Source: Phytopseudomonas punonensis (lineage in GTDB: Bacteria; Pseudomonadota; Gammaproteobacteria; Pseudomonadales; Pseudomonadaceae). From it: DNA of 64,000 nt. The translations under genes and the position numbers were made by a program. Position 1 is the first letter of the stretch; each line of letters starts with the position of its first letter. The stretch is from the NCBI RefSeq assembly GCF_900142655.1, contig NZ_FRBQ01000010.1, positions 62,001 through 126,000 on the forward strand, in the 5' to 3' direction. The notes below the pieces were generated by a model. It did no database searches and was not told the origin of the DNA. It was given only the letters and a program-made list of their open reading frames with translations. Of this stretch, positions 21,232 to 32,752 are shown in pieces.

Positions 21232-21297
21232 CGTAAGTTCGGCCGTTGCCGTCGGTGATGGCTTGCGAAAATGTGCTTCTGGCTAGGGTTGGAAAAC

Positions 21298-22416
21298 ATG
21301 CGTGACAAGGTAAGTGGTGCGCAGCGCTGGGTAGTGAAGATCGGCAGTGCCTTGCTGACCGCCGATGGCAAGGGGCTCGATCGCGGCGCCATGGCGGTGT
21401 GGGTCGAGCAGATGGTCGCTCTGCGTGCGCAGGGTGTCGAGCTGGTGCTGGTGTCGTCCGGCGCGGTAGCGGCGGGCATGAGTCGTCTTGGCTGGACGGC
21501 GCGACCGAGCGCGGTCCATGAGTTGCAAGCCGCTGCCGCTATTGGCCAGATGGGTCTGGTGCAGGCTTGGGAGTCGAGCTTTGGCGAGCATGGTCGGCGT
21601 ACCGCGCAGATCCTCCTGACCCACGATGACCTGTCTGACCGCAAGCGCTACCTCAACGCGCGCAGCACCTTGCGCACGCTGGTCGATCTCGATGTGGTGC
21701 CGGTGATCAACGAGAACGATACGGTGGTCACCGAGGGCATTCGTTTCGGTGATAACGACACCCTGGCTGCACTGGTCGCCAACCTGGTGGAAGCTGACCT
21801 GCTGGTGATCCTGACCGACCGCGACGGCATGTTCGACGCTGATCCGCGTAACAACCCTGATGCCAAGCTGATTCATGAGGCGCGCGCCGATGACCCGGCG
21901 CTGGATGCCGTGGCCGGCGGTGTGGGTGGTGCGCTTGGGCGTGGCGGCATGCAGACCAAGCTGCGTGCTGCGCGCCTGGCCGCGCGCTCCGGCGCGCACA
22001 CGGTGATCGTCGGCGGCGCCATCGAGCAGGTGCTGGCGCGGCTCAAGGCTGGCGAGCTGCTCGGCACCTTGCTGGTGCCCGAGCGCGGCATGCTGGCGGC
22101 GCGTAAGCAGTGGCTGGCCGGGCACCTGCAAACCCGCGGCACGCTGGTGCTGGACGATGGCGCGGTGAAAGCGCTGGGCTCCGATCGCAAAAGCTTGCTG
22201 CCGGTTGGCGTCAAAGCCGTGCAGGGTAGTTTCCGTCGCGGCGAAATGGTGGTCTGTGTGGCGCCGGACGGTCGGGAAATCGCCCGCGGTCTGGTCAACT
22301 ACAGTGCGCTCGAGGCACAGAAGATCATCGGTCGTCCTTCGGATGAGATCGAGCGCTTGCTGGGCTATGTCGATGAGCCGGAACTGGTGCATCGCGACAA
22401 TCTGATTCTGGTATGA
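21298..22416 (+). CDS. proB: Glutamate 5-kinase
   Basis: 372 residues from the ATG at 21298 ([20 protein letters not shown]); an in-frame ATG at 21271 would add nine residues that other ProB proteins lack. It phosphorylates glutamate in the first step of proline synthesis. The amino-acid kinase domain covers about 1-260 with [15 protein letters not shown] and [12 protein letters not shown]; the C-terminal PUA domain covers about 280-360. The neighbours obgE upstream and creA downstream match PAO1. Confidence 0.95.
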   Translation: MRDKVSGAQRWVVKIGSALLTADGKGLDRGAMAVWVEQMVALRAQGVELVLVSSGAVAAGMSRLGWTARPSAVHELQAAAAIGQMGLVQAWESSFGEHGRRTAQILLTHDDLSDRKRYLNARSTLRTLVDLDVVPVINENDTVVTEGIRFGDNDTLAALVANLVEADLLVILTDRDGMFDADPRNNPDAKLIHEARADDPALDAVAGGVGGALGRGGMQTKLRAARLAARSGAHTVIVGGAIEQVLARLKAGELLGTLLVPERGMLAARKQWLAGHLQTRGTLVLDDGAVKALGSDRKSLLPVGVKAVQGSFRRGEMVVCVAPDGREIARGLVNYSALEAQKIIGRPSDEIERLLGYVDEPELVHRDNLILV

Positions 22417-22437
22417 CGGCTGCTTAGGGGGGTTGCG

Positions 22438-22902
22438 ATGCGTAGGCTTCTGTTGATTGCTGCAGCGGTGATGGCCGTACCGCTGGGTGCGGTTGCCGAG
22501 GAAGTGGGGCAGGTTTCCACGGTATTCAAATGGCTGGGGCCCAACGACAAGATCGTGGTCGAGGCATTCGATGACCCCAAAGTGGCAGGCGTGACCTGCT
22601 ACCTGTCGCGGGCCAAGACTGGCGGTGTGAAGGGTGGGCTTGGTTTGGCGGAGGATCGTGCCGAGGCATCGATCGCCTGCCGCCAGGTCGGGCCGATCAG
22701 CTTTGTCGGTGAGCTCAAGGATGGCGATGAAGTCTTCCGCGAGCGTACCTCGCTGGTGTTCAAGACCATGCAGGTCGTGCGCTTCTTCGATCAGAAGCGC
22801 AACACCCTGGTGTACCTGGTCTACAGCGACCGCATCATCGAAGGTAGCCCGCAGAATGCGGTGACGGCCATTCCGATTCTGCCCTGGCCGAAAAGCAACT
22901 GA
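22438..22902 (+). CDS. creA: CreA family exported protein
   Basis: 154 residues with a signal peptide ([20 protein letters not shown], cleavage near EE). The mature part carries the CreA pattern: [35 protein letters not shown] and [10 protein letters not shown]. It is a small periplasmic protein of unknown function; despite the name it has no known role in carbon regulation. It lies 21 bases after proB and may be co-transcribed with it. Confidence 0.9.
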   Translation: MRRLLLIAAAVMAVPLGAVAEEVGQVSTVFKWLGPNDKIVVEAFDDPKVAGVTCYLSRAKTGGVKGGLGLAEDRAEASIACRQVGPISFVGELKDGDEVFRERTSLVFKTMQVVRFFDQKRNTLVYLVYSDRIIEGSPQNAVTAIPILPWPKSN

Positions 22903-22926
22903 GTAGGCGGCGCTCGCCGCCTTTGC

Positions 22927-24552
22927 TCAGATCTTGAAGCGTGTCACCAGTGCGTTGAGGTCCACGGCCAGGCGCGACAGCTCCTGGCTGGAGGCGCTGG
23001 TCTGGTTGGCGCCGGCGGAGGTCTGCATGGACAGGTCGCGGATGTTCACCAAATTGCGGTCGACCTCTCTGGCCACCTGAGCCTGCTCTTCCGACGCGCT
23101 GGCGATCACTAGGTTGCGTTCGTTGATCATCGCGATGGCTTCGGTGATCTGCTCCAGCGCTTGGCCGGCGCCCTTGGCGACATCCAGTGTCGAGCGCGCT
23201 CGCTGGTTGCTGTTCTGCATGGCGGTAACGGTTTTCTCGGTGCCGGTCTGGATGCCGCCAATCATCCCTTCGATTTCCTGGGTCGACTGCTGGGTGCGGT
23301 GCGCCAGTGCGCGCACTTCATCGGCAACCACGGCAAACCCGCGGCCGGCTTCCCCGGCGCGCGCCGCTTCGATAGCGGCGTTTAGTGCGAGCAGGTTGGT
23401 CTGTTCGGCGATCGAGCGGATCACGTCGAGCACCTTGCTGATCTCGCGAATCTGTTCGGCCAACTTTTCTACTTCGCCTGATGTGTCGGTCACGTCGCGG
23501 GTCAGCTGGCTGATCGATTCGACCGTTTCGCGTACCTGTTCACGGCCGCGAATGGCTGTGTTGTTGGATTCCTTGGAGGCTTCCGAGGTGCTGACCGCAT
23601 TGCGTGCTACTTCTTCCACGGCGGCAGTCATCTGGTTCACGGCTGTGGCCGCCTGCTCGATCTCGGTATTCTGCTGGTGCAGGCCACGAGTGGAATCTTC
23701 GGTGACTGCGTGCAGTTCTTCTGAGGCGGAGGCGAGCTGGTTGGAAGAGTCTGCGATGCTCTGAATCGCCCCGTGCAGGTTCTTCTGCATTGTCTGTAGG
23801 GCGCCCATCAGTCGTGCCGGCTCGTCGCTGCCGCTGACCTGGATGCGCTGGGTCAGGTCGCCAGCAGCGATAACGTTGGCAACGCTCAGGGCTTCACCCA
23901 GCGGCCGCACAATGCTGCGTGTCAGCATTAGGGCGAGAATGACCGTTATCACCAGGCTAATGGCCAGGGTAGCGATGACCATCGTCACGGCGCTATCGAA
24001 GGTGTCCTGGCTGACATCGGTCGATTGCTTGGCGCCAGCGTTGTTGAAGTCCGCGAGTTGGGTGATGGCGTTTGCCAAGTCGTCTGCGAGACTGACCAGT
24101 GGCCCATTGACCAACCGCACGGCGTCGTCGGGTTTGTTGCTGCGAACAGCATTCACCACCTGTTGTTGCACTGCTGAATACTTTTCATAGGCGCCGCGCA
24201 ACTGGTCGAACAGTTTCTGCTCGTTAGGGCCGCTGATCCATCGGACATAGGCGTCGAGCTGGTCGGGTAGGGCTTTGGCGATACCGTCGACAACGGCAAC
24301 CGTGCTCTGCCGATCGCTTTCATCGGTCAGCAGTACCATGCGCAGCGTGAGGGCGCGTAGGCGGCCAATGCTGTTGGTGATTCCCTCTGCGGCGAGTAGA
24401 GAGGGCAGCCAGTTGTCGCGCAGCTCGTCCGACGCATCGTCCATACGATTCATTTGCGACACCGAAAAAACTCCGAGCCCCAGTACGATCGCTGCTAACA
24501 GCGCGAATGCCAGGCTGGCACGTTTGCCAATGTTCAACCCTCTCAGCCACAT
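22927..24552 (-). CDS. Methyl-accepting chemotaxis protein (four-helix-bundle sensor)
   Basis: 541 residues. The first membrane helix is about 11-31, a helical periplasmic domain of about 150 residues follows (DELRDNWLPS, RLRALTLRMVLL; 4HB_MCP type), the second helix (MVIATLAISLVITVILALML) is near 190-210, then HAMP and the signalling domain with [20 protein letters not shown]. The ligand is unknown. The order proB-creA-rpsT in PAO1 has no chemoreceptor here as far as I recall, so the gene may be a lineage-specific insertion. Confidence 0.93.
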   Translation of the reverse strand: MWLRGLNIGKRASLAFALLAAIVLGLGVFSVSQMNRMDDASDELRDNWLPSLLAAEGITNSIGRLRALTLRMVLLTDESDRQSTVAVVDGIAKALPDQLDAYVRWISGPNEQKLFDQLRGAYEKYSAVQQQVVNAVRSNKPDDAVRLVNGPLVSLADDLANAITQLADFNNAGAKQSTDVSQDTFDSAVTMVIATLAISLVITVILALMLTRSIVRPLGEALSVANVIAAGDLTQRIQVSGSDEPARLMGALQTMQKNLHGAIQSIADSSNQLASASEELHAVTEDSTRGLHQQNTEIEQAATAVNQMTAAVEEVARNAVSTSEASKESNNTAIRGREQVRETVESISQLTRDVTDTSGEVEKLAEQIREISKVLDVIRSIAEQTNLLALNAAIEAARAGEAGRGFAVVADEVRALAHRTQQSTQEIEGMIGGIQTGTEKTVTAMQNSNQRARSTLDVAKGAGQALEQITEAIAMINERNLVIASASEEQAQVAREVDRNLVNIRDLSMQTSAGANQTSASSQELSRLAVDLNALVTRFKI

Positions 24553-24681
24553 GACAGAATTCCTTTCTTTGTCCGCGCGAGTGCTGCGGAATCAGTCGGC
24601 ATATCGGCCGCTTCGCTTGTTGCTTGAGTGTATCGATAGCTAGGCTTTCGGGGGGGTGGTGTAGCTCTTTTCTACAGGCAA

Positions 24682-24710
24682 TAAAAAACCGACCCTGAGG
24701 TCGGTTTTTC
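24682..24710 (-). terminator. Terminator after rpsT
   Basis: ACCGACC (24688-24694), 4-base loop and GGTCGGT (24699-24705), with T-runs on both strands. It serves rpsT on the minus strand and could work in both directions. Confidence 0.9.
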
Positions 24711-24724
24711 ATGAAGCGGGACGC

Positions 24725-25000
24725 TTAAGCAGCAGCTTGGCTGAGTGCTTTGACGTGACCGTTCAGGCGGCTCTTGTGACGAGCGGCCTTGTTTTTGTGG
24801 ATGATGCCTTTGTCGGCCATACGGTCGATAACAGGCACAGCCAGAACGTAAGCAGCTTGTGCTTTCTCGTGGTCTTTGGCGTCGATAGCCTTGACTACGT
24901 TCTTGATGTAGGTACGAACCATGGAGCGCAGGCTGGCGTTATGGCTACGACGCTTCTCAGCCTGTTTTGCGCGTTTTTTGGCAGAAGGTGTATTGGCCAC
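24725..25000 (-). CDS. rpsT: 30S ribosomal protein S20
   Basis: 91 residues from a GTG start that lies 7 bases after GAGGAG; it reads [25 protein letters not shown] two codons upstream is too close to the ribosome site. S20 is a basic primary 16S rRNA-binding protein. It is divergent from murJ, as in many gammaproteobacteria. Confidence 0.97.
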   Translation of the reverse strand: MANTPSAKKRAKQAEKRRSHNASLRSMVRTYIKNVVKAIDAKDHEKAQAAYVLAVPVIDRMADKGIIHKNKAARHKSRLNGHVKALSQAAA

Positions 25001-25260
25001 CGTCAAGCTCCTCGAAAACTAAGGGGTTACAGACAAATAAGGCCGCGAATCATGCAGGCGAGCGAAGCACTTGTCAAGGTCGAACCTCGGTCAGTCGTCG
25101 CAAGGCGCCCTACAAGAAAGGATGCTTTATCGAGCCGGCAATTCTACACTTCCGGCCCGCACTTGCGACACCGCACCTTCGTGCGATGTCGGGGTCTGTT
25201 GCTGACGCGTGACAAGCGTCGCGCCTGATCATGTAATCGCCGATTGAGCATCTCTGCCGA

Positions 25261-26805
25261 ATGAATCTTCTCAAGTCGCTGGCTGCGGTCAGCTCCATCA
25301 CCATGCTGTCGCGGGTTCTCGGCTTCGTGCGCGACACCATCATGGCCCGGATTTTCGGTGCGGGCATCGCCTCGGATGCCTTCGTGGTGGCCTTCAAATT
25401 GCCCAACCTGCTGCGGCGTATTTTTGCCGAGGGAGCATTTTCCCAGGCATTCGTGCCGATCCTGGCGGAATACAAGACGCAGAAAGGTGAGGAGGCGACC
25501 CGTACCTTCGTCGCTTATGTTGCCGGCCAACTGACGCTTATCCTCGCGTTGGTGACGCTGCTCGGCGTGCTGGCTGCGCCCTGGATCGTATGGGCCTCGG
25601 CGCCGGGCTTCAGTGACAATCCCGAGCGCTTCGAGCTGACCAGCGATCTGCTGCGCGTAACCTTTCCTTATATTCTGCTGATCTCGCTGTCGTCGTTCGC
25701 CAGTGCGCTGCTCAATACCTGGAACCGTTTCGCCGTGCCGGCCTTCGTGCCGACGCTGCTCAACGTCAGCATGATCATTTTCGCGCTGTTCCTGACCCCG
25801 TACTTCGATCCGCCGATCATGGCCATGGGCTGGGCGGTATTGGTCGGCGGCCTGCTGCAGTTGCTCTATCAGCTGCCGCACCTGCGCAAGATCGGGCTTT
25901 TGGTGCTGCCGCGTCTCAACCTGCGCGACAGCGGCGTGTGGCGCGTGCTGCGGCAGATGGGGCCAGCGATTCTAGGCGTGTCGGTGGCGCAGATCTCGCT
26001 GATCATCAACACCATATTCGCCTCCTTTCTGGTTGCAGGCTCGGTGTCGTGGATGTATTACGCCGACCGCCTGATGGAGTTGCCGTCCGGCGTGCTGGGC
26101 GTTGCCTTGGGCACCATCCTGCTGCCGTCGCTGGCCAAGACCCACGCTGCTGAAGATCCCGCGGCCTATTCGAAACTGCTCGATTGGGGCCTGCGCCTGT
26201 GCATCCTGCTGGCGCTGCCTTGTGCGCTGGCGCTGGCGCTGCTCTCCGAGCCACTGGTGGTGGCGCTGTTCCAGTACGGCAACTTCACCGCCCATGACGC
26301 GGACATGACTCAGCGTGCCTTGCTGGCCTATTCGCTCGGTCTGCTGGGCATGCTGCTGGTCAAGGTGCTGGCGCCTGCCTTTTATGCGCGCCAGGACATC
26401 CGTACGCCAGTGCGCATCGCCATGTTCACGTTGCTGATGACGCAGGTGATGAACGTGCTGTTCATCTTCGTCATCCCCATGGCCCACGCCGGCCTGGCGT
26501 TGGCCATCGGCTTGGCGGCCTGCCTGAATGCCGGCTTGCTGTTCTGGAAGCTGCGCGCCCGCGGCTTCTACCAGCCACAACCGGGTTGGGCGATGTTCGC
26601 CAGCAAGCTGCTGGCGGCGGTGTTGGTGATGGTCGTTGTGCTGATCGGTATGCTCTGGCTGATGCCCGCCTGGAGCGACGGCAACATGCTGGCCCGTCTG
26701 CTGCGCCTGGGTGCGTTGGTGGCTGCCGGTGCGTTGAGCTATTTCGCGGTGCTGGGCATCCTCGGTTTCCGTCTGCGCGACTTCTCTCGGCGCTCGATTG
26801 CCTGA
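25261..26805 (+). CDS. murJ: Lipid II flippase MurJ (MviN)
   Basis: 514 residues with about 14 membrane helices. The start [35 protein letters not shown] is the classic MurJ N terminus; [17 protein letters not shown] is also conserved. It moves lipid II across the inner membrane for peptidoglycan synthesis and is essential in many bacteria. ribF follows 96 bases downstream in the same direction. Confidence 0.97.
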   Translation: MNLLKSLAAVSSITMLSRVLGFVRDTIMARIFGAGIASDAFVVAFKLPNLLRRIFAEGAFSQAFVPILAEYKTQKGEEATRTFVAYVAGQLTLILALVTLLGVLAAPWIVWASAPGFSDNPERFELTSDLLRVTFPYILLISLSSFASALLNTWNRFAVPAFVPTLLNVSMIIFALFLTPYFDPPIMAMGWAVLVGGLLQLLYQLPHLRKIGLLVLPRLNLRDSGVWRVLRQMGPAILGVSVAQISLIINTIFASFLVAGSVSWMYYADRLMELPSGVLGVALGTILLPSLAKTHAAEDPAAYSKLLDWGLRLCILLALPCALALALLSEPLVVALFQYGNFTAHDADMTQRALLAYSLGLLGMLLVKVLAPAFYARQDIRTPVRIAMFTLLMTQVMNVLFIFVIPMAHAGLALAIGLAACLNAGLLFWKLRARGFYQPQPGWAMFASKLLAAVLVMVVVLIGMLWLMPAWSDGNMLARLLRLGALVAAGALSYFAVLGILGFRLRDFSRRSIA

Positions 26806-26901
26806 TGGCGCCGCGGCGCGGCCAAATGAGCGCGCCGTATCTGCTACCCGGCACCAGCGGCTGTGCGTATAATTGGCCACTTTGTGAGCAAGAAGTGCGT
26901 T

Positions 26902-27852
26902 ATGCAGCTGGTTCGAGGCCTTCATAATTTGCGGCCCCAGCATCGGGGCTGTGTCGCCACCATCGGTAATTTCGACGGCGTTCACCGTGGCCACCAGGCA
27001 ATTCTGGCGCGTTTGCGCGAGCGCGCGGCAGAGCTGGGTGTGCCGAGCTGCGTAGTGCTGTTCGAGCCGCAGCCGCGTGAATACTTCGATCCAGAGGGCG
27101 CTCCGGCGCGTCTGAGCCGGCTGCGTGACAAGCTCGCCTTGTTGGCTGCCGAAGGCGTCGACCGGGTGTTGTGCCTGACCTTTAACCCGCGTCTACGCGA
27201 ACTCAGCGCTGCCGAGTTCGTACAGCGTGCGCTGATCGACGGCCTGGGTGTTATGCACTTGGAAGTGGGCGACGATTTCCGCTTCGGTTGCGACCGCGCC
27301 GGAGATTTCGCCTTTCTGGCCGAGGCCGCGCAGCGTGAAGGCTTCAGCGTCGAGGCGGCCAAGACCGTGGAGATCGACGGGCAGCGGGTCAGCAGCACGC
27401 GTGTGCGTGAAGCGCTGGCCAGCGGTGACTTCGCCGTGGCCGAGCGCATGCTGGGCCGGCCGTTTCGCATCGTCGGGCGAGTGCTGCATGGCCAGAAGCT
27501 CGGTCGCCAGCTGAATGCGCCGACCGCCAACGTGCAGCTCAAACGTAAACGTGTACCGCTGACCGGGGTTTACCTGGTCAGCGTCGAGATAGACGATCAG
27601 CCATGGCCCGGCGTCGCCAATATCGGTGTGCGCCCCAGCGTGGCTGGCGACGGGAGCGCCCACCTCGAGGTGCACCTGCTGGATTTTGCCGGTGACCTGT
27701 ATGGCCGGCGTTTGACGGTGGCTTTCCACCACAAGCTGCGCGATGAGCAGCGTTTCGCCTCGCTCGAGGCACTGAAGACGGCCATTGCGGCCGATATTGC
27801 CGCTGCCCGCGACCACTGGCAGCGCCATCCGCTGATGAAGAGCCTGACATGA
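26902..27852 (+). CDS. ribF: Bifunctional riboflavin kinase/FAD synthetase
   Basis: 316 residues from the ATG of [16 protein letters not shown]; an earlier in-frame start at 26863 would add residues not found in RibF. The FMN adenylyltransferase domain (about 1-180) has the nucleotidyl-transferase motif [13 protein letters not shown]; the C-terminal riboflavin kinase domain has PTANVQL. It makes FMN and FAD. The stop overlaps the ileS start (ATGA), an arrangement that suggests translational coupling. Confidence 0.96.
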   Translation: MQLVRGLHNLRPQHRGCVATIGNFDGVHRGHQAILARLRERAAELGVPSCVVLFEPQPREYFDPEGAPARLSRLRDKLALLAAEGVDRVLCLTFNPRLRELSAAEFVQRALIDGLGVMHLEVGDDFRFGCDRAGDFAFLAEAAQREGFSVEAAKTVEIDGQRVSSTRVREALASGDFAVAERMLGRPFRIVGRVLHGQKLGRQLNAPTANVQLKRKRVPLTGVYLVSVEIDDQPWPGVANIGVRPSVAGDGSAHLEVHLLDFAGDLYGRRLTVAFHHKLRDEQRFASLEALKTAIAADIAAARDHWQRHPLMKSLT

Positions 27853-30683
27853 CCGATTACAAAGCCACGCTGAACCTGCCCGATACTCCCTTCCCGATGA
27901 AGGCAGGCTTGCCGCAACGCGAGCCGCAGACCCTGCAGCGCTGGATTGATATTGGTCTGTACGAAAAGCTGCGCAAGGCCGGCGAAGGCCGCCCGAAATT
28001 CGTGCTGCACGATGGCCCGCCCTATGCCAACGGCAGCATCCACATCGGTCACGCGCTGAACAAGATCCTCAAGGACATCATCACTCGTTCCAAGACCCTG
28101 GCCGGCTATGACGCGCCGTACGTGCCGGGCTGGGACTGCCACGGTCTGCCGATCGAGCACAAGGTCGAGACCACCTTCGGCAAGAACCAGCCGGCCGACC
28201 TGACCCGTGAGCGCTGCCGCACCTATGCGGCCGAGCAGGTCGAGGAGCAGAAGGCCAACTTCATCCGCCTCGGTGTGCTGGGTGACTGGAACAACCCGTA
28301 CCTGACCATGAACTTCGCCAACGAGGCCGGCGAGATCCGCGCCCTGGCGGAAATGGTCAAGAACGGCTTCGTGTTCAAGGGGCTCAAGCCGGTCAACTTC
28401 TGTTTCGACTGCGGTTCGGCCCTGGCCGAGGCCGAGGTCGAGTACCAGGACAAGAAATCCGAAGCCATCGACGTGGCTTTCCCGGTCGAAGATGCCGAAA
28501 AGCTGGCTGCCGCCTTCGGCCTGGCCAGCCTGAGCAAGCCGACCGCCATCGTCATCTGGACCACCACGCCCTGGACCATCCCGGCCAACCAGGCGCTGAA
28601 CGTGCACCCGGAATTCACCTACGCGCTGGTGGACGTGGGCGACCGCCTGCTGCTGCTCGCCGAGGAAATGGTCGAGAGCTGCCTGCAGCGCTTTGGCCTC
28701 GAGGGCCAGGTGGTCGCCACCGCCGAAGGTTCGGCGCTGGAACTGATCAACTTCCGTCACCCGTTCTATAATCGTCTGTCGCCGCTTTACCTGGCCGACT
28801 ACGTCGAGCTGGGCGCCGGTACCGGTGTCGTCCACTCCGCGCCGGCCTATGGCGAGGACGACTTCCAGAGTTGCAAGCGCTACGGCATGAGCAACGACGA
28901 GATCCTCAATCCGGTGCAGAGCAACGGTGTGTACGTCGACTCGCTGCCGTTCTTCGGCGGCCAGTTCATCTGGAAGGCCACGCCGGCCATCGTCGCCAAG
29001 CTCGAAGAAGTGGGCGCGCTGCTCAAGCACGCCACTATCAGCCACAGCTACATGCACTGCTGGCGCCACAAGACCCCGCTGATCTACCGCGCCACTGCGC
29101 AGTGGTTCGTCGGTATGGACACCAAGCCGAAAGACGGCGCCACCCTGCGTGAGCGTTCGCTGGCGGCAATCGAAGACACCAAGTTCGTCCCGGCCTGGGG
29201 CCAGGCGCGCCTGCACAGCATGATCGCTGGTCGCCCGGACTGGTGCATCTCGCGTCAGCGCAACTGGGGCGTGCCGATCCCGTTCTTCACTCACAAGGAG
29301 AGCGGCGAGCTGCACCCGCGCACCGTGGAGCTGATGGAGGAGGTCGCCAAGCGCGTCGAGCAGCAAGGCATCGAAGCTTGGTTCAAGCTGGACGCCGCCG
29401 AGCTGCTCGGCGCCGAGGCCGATCAGTACGACAAGAGTCGCGACACCCTGGACGTGTGGTTCGACTCCGGCACCACCCACTGGCACGTGTTGCGCGGCTC
29501 CCACGCCGAGCTAGCGCACACCAGCGGCCCGGTGGCTGACCTGTACCTGGAAGGCTCCGACCAGCACCGCGGCTGGTTCCACTCATCCTTGCTAACCGGC
29601 TGCGCCATCGACGGCCATGCGCCATACAAGGAACTGCTGACCCACGGCTTCACCGTCGACGAGCAGGGCCGCAAGCAGTCCAAATCCCTCGGCAACGTGG
29701 TCGCGCCGCAGAAGGTCATCGACAGCATGGGCGCCGATATCCTGCGCCTGTGGGTGGCCTCCACCGATTACTCCGGCGAGATGGCGGTATCCGATCAGAT
29801 CCTGCAGCGCAGTGCCGACGCCTACCGGCGCATCCGTAACACTGCGCGTTTCATGCTGGCCAACCTCAATGGCTTCAACCCGGCTACCGACCTGCTGCCG
29901 GTCGAGCAGATGCTCGATCTGGACCGCTGGGCCGTCGACGCCACCGCGCGCCTGCAGGACGAGCTGACCGAAGCCTACGCCGAGTACCGCTTCTGGAACG
30001 TGTATTCCAAGGTACACAACTTCTGCGTGCAGGAGCTGGGCGGCTTCTACCTGGACATCATCAAGGACCGCCAGTACACCACCGCACCTGACAGCATCGC
30101 CCGTCGTTCCTGCCAGAGCGCGCTGTTCCACATCTGCGAGGCGCTGGTGCGCTGGATCGCGCCGATCCTGTCGTTTACCGCCGAGGAAATCTGGCAGTTC
30201 CTGCCGGGCGAGCGCGCCGAGTCGGTGATGCTGGCCACCTGGTATGAGAACCTGGCTCGCCTGCCAGAAGGCGCCGAGCTGGGCAACGCCTATTGGGAGC
30301 GCGTGATGGCGGTCAAGGGCGCGGTCAACAAGGAGCTGGAAAACCTGCGCGCAACCAAGGCCATCGGTGCCAGCCTGCAGGCCGAAGTCACCTTGTTCAG
30401 TGATGACGCCCTGCGTAATGACCTGGGCAAGCTCGGCGACGAACTGCGCTTCGCGCTGATCACCTCCGCCGCTGCTACCGCGCCGCTGAGCGAAGCGCCG
30501 GCCGATGCGGTGGTCACCGAGGTCGAAGGCCTGAAGCTGAAGATCGTCAAGTCTACCCATGCCAAATGCGGCCGTTGCTGGCACCTGCGTGCCGATGTCG
30601 GCAGCCATGCCGAGCATCCGGAGCTGTGCAGCCGCTGCATCAGCAATATCGAAGGCAAGGGCGAGGTACGCCACCATGCGTAA
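27849..30683 (+). CDS. ileS: Isoleucyl-tRNA synthetase
   Basis: 944 residues, the usual length of bacterial class Ia IleRS. The HIGH motif is in [14 protein letters not shown]. The KMSKS element is KQSKS ([10 protein letters not shown]), with Gln in the second position. The large editing domain is inserted between them, and the C-terminal zinc finger is CGRCWH...CSRC. It starts within the ribF stop codon and lies in the conserved run ribF-ileS-lspA-FKBP-ispH. Confidence 0.98.
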   Translation: MTDYKATLNLPDTPFPMKAGLPQREPQTLQRWIDIGLYEKLRKAGEGRPKFVLHDGPPYANGSIHIGHALNKILKDIITRSKTLAGYDAPYVPGWDCHGLPIEHKVETTFGKNQPADLTRERCRTYAAEQVEEQKANFIRLGVLGDWNNPYLTMNFANEAGEIRALAEMVKNGFVFKGLKPVNFCFDCGSALAEAEVEYQDKKSEAIDVAFPVEDAEKLAAAFGLASLSKPTAIVIWTTTPWTIPANQALNVHPEFTYALVDVGDRLLLLAEEMVESCLQRFGLEGQVVATAEGSALELINFRHPFYNRLSPLYLADYVELGAGTGVVHSAPAYGEDDFQSCKRYGMSNDEILNPVQSNGVYVDSLPFFGGQFIWKATPAIVAKLEEVGALLKHATISHSYMHCWRHKTPLIYRATAQWFVGMDTKPKDGATLRERSLAAIEDTKFVPAWGQARLHSMIAGRPDWCISRQRNWGVPIPFFTHKESGELHPRTVELMEEVAKRVEQQGIEAWFKLDAAELLGAEADQYDKSRDTLDVWFDSGTTHWHVLRGSHAELAHTSGPVADLYLEGSDQHRGWFHSSLLTGCAIDGHAPYKELLTHGFTVDEQGRKQSKSLGNVVAPQKVIDSMGADILRLWVASTDYSGEMAVSDQILQRSADAYRRIRNTARFMLANLNGFNPATDLLPVEQMLDLDRWAVDATARLQDELTEAYAEYRFWNVYSKVHNFCVQELGGFYLDIIKDRQYTTAPDSIARRSCQSALFHICEALVRWIAPILSFTAEEIWQFLPGERAESVMLATWYENLARLPEGAELGNAYWERVMAVKGAVNKELENLRATKAIGASLQAEVTLFSDDALRNDLGKLGDELRFALITSAAATAPLSEAPADAVVTEVEGLKLKIVKSTHAKCGRCWHLRADVGSHAEHPELCSRCISNIEGKGEVRHHA

Positions 30684-30713
30684 CGCCCTGGCCTGCACTG
30701 CGGAGATGCATTC

Positions 30714-31220
30714 ATGAGCGCACGTTTCGGCAAGCTCGGCTGGGTGTGGCTCAGCGCGGTGGTGTTTGTGATCGACCAGGTCACCAAATACTGGTTCGAC
30801 AACAACCTGCAGATGTGGGAGCGCATTACCGTGATCCCTCATGTGCTGGACTGGACGCTGGCCTACAACACCGGCGCGGCCTTCAGCTTTCTGGCTGGTG
30901 CGTCCGGTTGGCAGCGCTGGTTGTTCACCCTGATCGCCGTGGTGGTCAGCGTGGTGCTGGTGGTCTGGCTCAAGCGCCTCAAGCCTGATGAAACCTGGCT
31001 GGCCGTTGGCCTGGCCCTGGTGCTCGGCGGCGCCCTGGGCAACCTGGTGGACCGCGTGGTGTTCGGCCACGTGGTCGACTTCATCCTGGTGCACTGGCAG
31101 AGCAGCTGGTATTTCCCGGCCTTCAATCTCGCCGACAGCGCGATCACCGTCGGCGCAATACTGCTGGCGCTGGATATGTTCAAGAGCAAGAAGCCCGAAG
31201 AAGAGGTGGCACGTGACTGA
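30714..31220 (+). CDS. lspA: Lipoprotein signal peptidase
   Basis: 168 residues, four membrane helices. The two catalytic Asp boxes of signal peptidase II are present: NLVDRVVFGHVVDF and FNLADSAITVG. It cleaves prolipoproteins in the inner membrane, upstream of the lipidated Cys. It lies 30 bases after ileS; its last 8 bases overlap the following FKBP gene. Confidence 0.97.
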   Translation: MSARFGKLGWVWLSAVVFVIDQVTKYWFDNNLQMWERITVIPHVLDWTLAYNTGAAFSFLAGASGWQRWLFTLIAVVVSVVLVVWLKRLKPDETWLAVGLALVLGGALGNLVDRVVFGHVVDFILVHWQSSWYFPAFNLADSAITVGAILLALDMFKSKKPEEEVARD

Positions 31221-31650
31221 TGTACGTATCGGCCCGGATCGGCAGGTGACCCTGCACTTCGCGCTGAAGCTGGATAACGGCGATGTGGTCGACAGCACCT
31301 TCGACAAGCAGCCGGCGACCTTCAAGGTCGGCGACGGCAACCTGCTGCCGGGTTTCGAGGCCGCGCTGTACGGTTTCAAGGCCGGCGACAAACGTAGCCT
31401 CACCGTGCAGCCCGAGCAGGGCTTCGGCCAGCACAACCCGCAGAACGTGCAGGTGATGCCGCGCTCGCAGTTCCAGGACATGGAGTTGTCGGAAGGGCTG
31501 CTGGTGATCTTCAACGACGCTGCAAATACCGAGCTGCCAGGGGTGGTCAAGGCGTTCGATGACGCCCAGGTGACCATCGATTTCAACCACCCGCTGGCCG
31601 GCAAGACGCTGACCTTCGATGTCGAGATCATCGACGTGCAGGCGATCTGA
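31213..31650 (+). CDS. fkpB: FKBP-type peptidyl-prolyl isomerase, SlpA/FkpB type
   Basis: 145 residues from a GTG (MTDVRIGPDRQVTLHF) that overlaps the lspA stop by 8 bases. The FKBP core LKLDNGDVVDSTFDKQPATF, LLPGFEAALYGFKAGDKR and the inserted flap (FGQHNPQNVQVMPRSQF) mark the SlpA/FkpB subfamily. It isomerises prolyl bonds in the cytoplasm. The gene order lspA-fkpB-ispH is widely conserved. Confidence 0.93.
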   Translation: MTDVRIGPDRQVTLHFALKLDNGDVVDSTFDKQPATFKVGDGNLLPGFEAALYGFKAGDKRSLTVQPEQGFGQHNPQNVQVMPRSQFQDMELSEGLLVIFNDAANTELPGVVKAFDDAQVTIDFNHPLAGKTLTFDVEIIDVQAI

Positions 31651-31691
31651 CCGGGCGTCAGTCGCAGGCGGACATTACTCGTGAACGCGCT

Positions 31692-31729
31692 GTCTATCCC
31701 ATGAGCCCAGTGCGGCTCGTGGGATAGAC
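31692..31729. promoter_or_regulatory. Strong 16-bp hairpin between fkpB and ispH
   Basis: GTCTATCCCATGAGCC (31692-31707), 6-base loop and GGCTCGTGGGATAGAC (31714-31729) pair over 16 positions with one G-U pair. No T-run follows. It lies 33 bases before the ispH ATG, so it could act in the ispH leader or separate the two messages. Confidence 0.5.
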
Positions 31730-31761
31730 TCTCCACTCAAGCTTTCCGTGCCGAGCGTGCC

Positions 31762-32706
31762 ATGCAAATCAAACTCGCCAATCCCCGCGGTTTCTGCGCC
31801 GGTGTCGACCGCGCCATCGAGATCGTCAACCGCGCCCTCGAGGTGTTCGGCCCGCCGATCTACGTGCGCCATGAAGTGGTACACAACAAGTTCGTGGTCG
31901 AAGACCTGCGTTCGCGCGGGGCGATCTTCGTCGAAGAGCTCGACCAGGTGCCCGACGACGTGATCGTCATCTTCAGCGCCCACGGCGTGTCTCAGGCGGT
32001 GCGCAACGAAGCCACCAACCGTGGCCTGAAAGTGTTCGACGCCACCTGCCCGCTGGTCACCAAGGTGCACCTGGAAGTGGTGCGCTACAGCCGCGATGGC
32101 CGCGAGTGCATCCTGATTGGCCACGAAGGCCATCCGGAAGTCGAAGGCACCATGGGCCAGTACGACGCCAGCAATGGCGGGGCGATCTACCTGGTCGAGG
32201 ACGAAGAAGACGTCGCCACGCTGCAGGTACGCGATCCCGACAACCTGGCCTTCGTCACCCAGACCACATTGTCGATGGACGACACCAGCAAGGTCATCGA
32301 TGCCTTGCGAGCACGCTTCCCCAACATCGGCGGGCCGCGCAAGGACGACATCTGCTACGCCACCCAGAACCGTCAGGACGCAGTCAAACAACTGGCTGAC
32401 GAGTGCGACGTGCTGCTGGTGGTTGGCAGCCCGAACAGCTCCAACTCCAACCGCTTGCGCGAGCTGGCAGAGCGTATGGGCACGCCTGCATACCTGATCG
32501 ATGGTGCCGAGGATCTGAAGCGCGAGTGGTTCGATGGCGCCAAGGGCATCGGTATCACTGCCGGCGCTTCCGCGCCCGAAGTGCTGGTGCGCGGGGTGAT
32601 CGACAGGCTGGGTGAGTGGGGTGCGAGTAACGTCCAGGAACTTGATGGCCGCCCGGAGAACGTGACCTTCTCCATGCCCAAGGAGCTACGGCTCAAGGCT
32701 GTCTAG
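31762..32706 (+). CDS. ispH: 4-hydroxy-3-methylbut-2-enyl diphosphate reductase
   Basis: 314 residues. It performs the last step of the MEP isoprenoid pathway with a [4Fe-4S] cluster. The three cluster cysteines are in [23 protein letters not shown] and [11 protein letters not shown], and the conserved His motifs are HEVVHN and GHEGHPE. ATG follows GAGCGTGCC. A terminator lies 20 bases downstream. Confidence 0.98.
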   Translation: MQIKLANPRGFCAGVDRAIEIVNRALEVFGPPIYVRHEVVHNKFVVEDLRSRGAIFVEELDQVPDDVIVIFSAHGVSQAVRNEATNRGLKVFDATCPLVTKVHLEVVRYSRDGRECILIGHEGHPEVEGTMGQYDASNGGAIYLVEDEEDVATLQVRDPDNLAFVTQTTLSMDDTSKVIDALRARFPNIGGPRKDDICYATQNRQDAVKQLADECDVLLVVGSPNSSNSNRLRELAERMGTPAYLIDGAEDLKREWFDGAKGIGITAGASAPEVLVRGVIDRLGEWGASNVQELDGRPENVTFSMPKELRLKAV

Positions 32707-32723
32707 GGTTAAGCGTTGTAAAA

Positions 32724-32752
32724 GAAGCCAGGGCAGTTGCCCTGGCTTTTTC
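32724..32752 (+). terminator. Terminator after ispH
   Basis: AGCCAGGGC, loop AGTT and GCCCTGGCT are followed by TTTTC. Confidence 0.92.

Noticed and set aside
27597-31736. Two long minus-strand frames opposite ileS, lspA and fkpB
   Set aside because: The plus-strand genes are certain; the reverse frames show no family resemblance.
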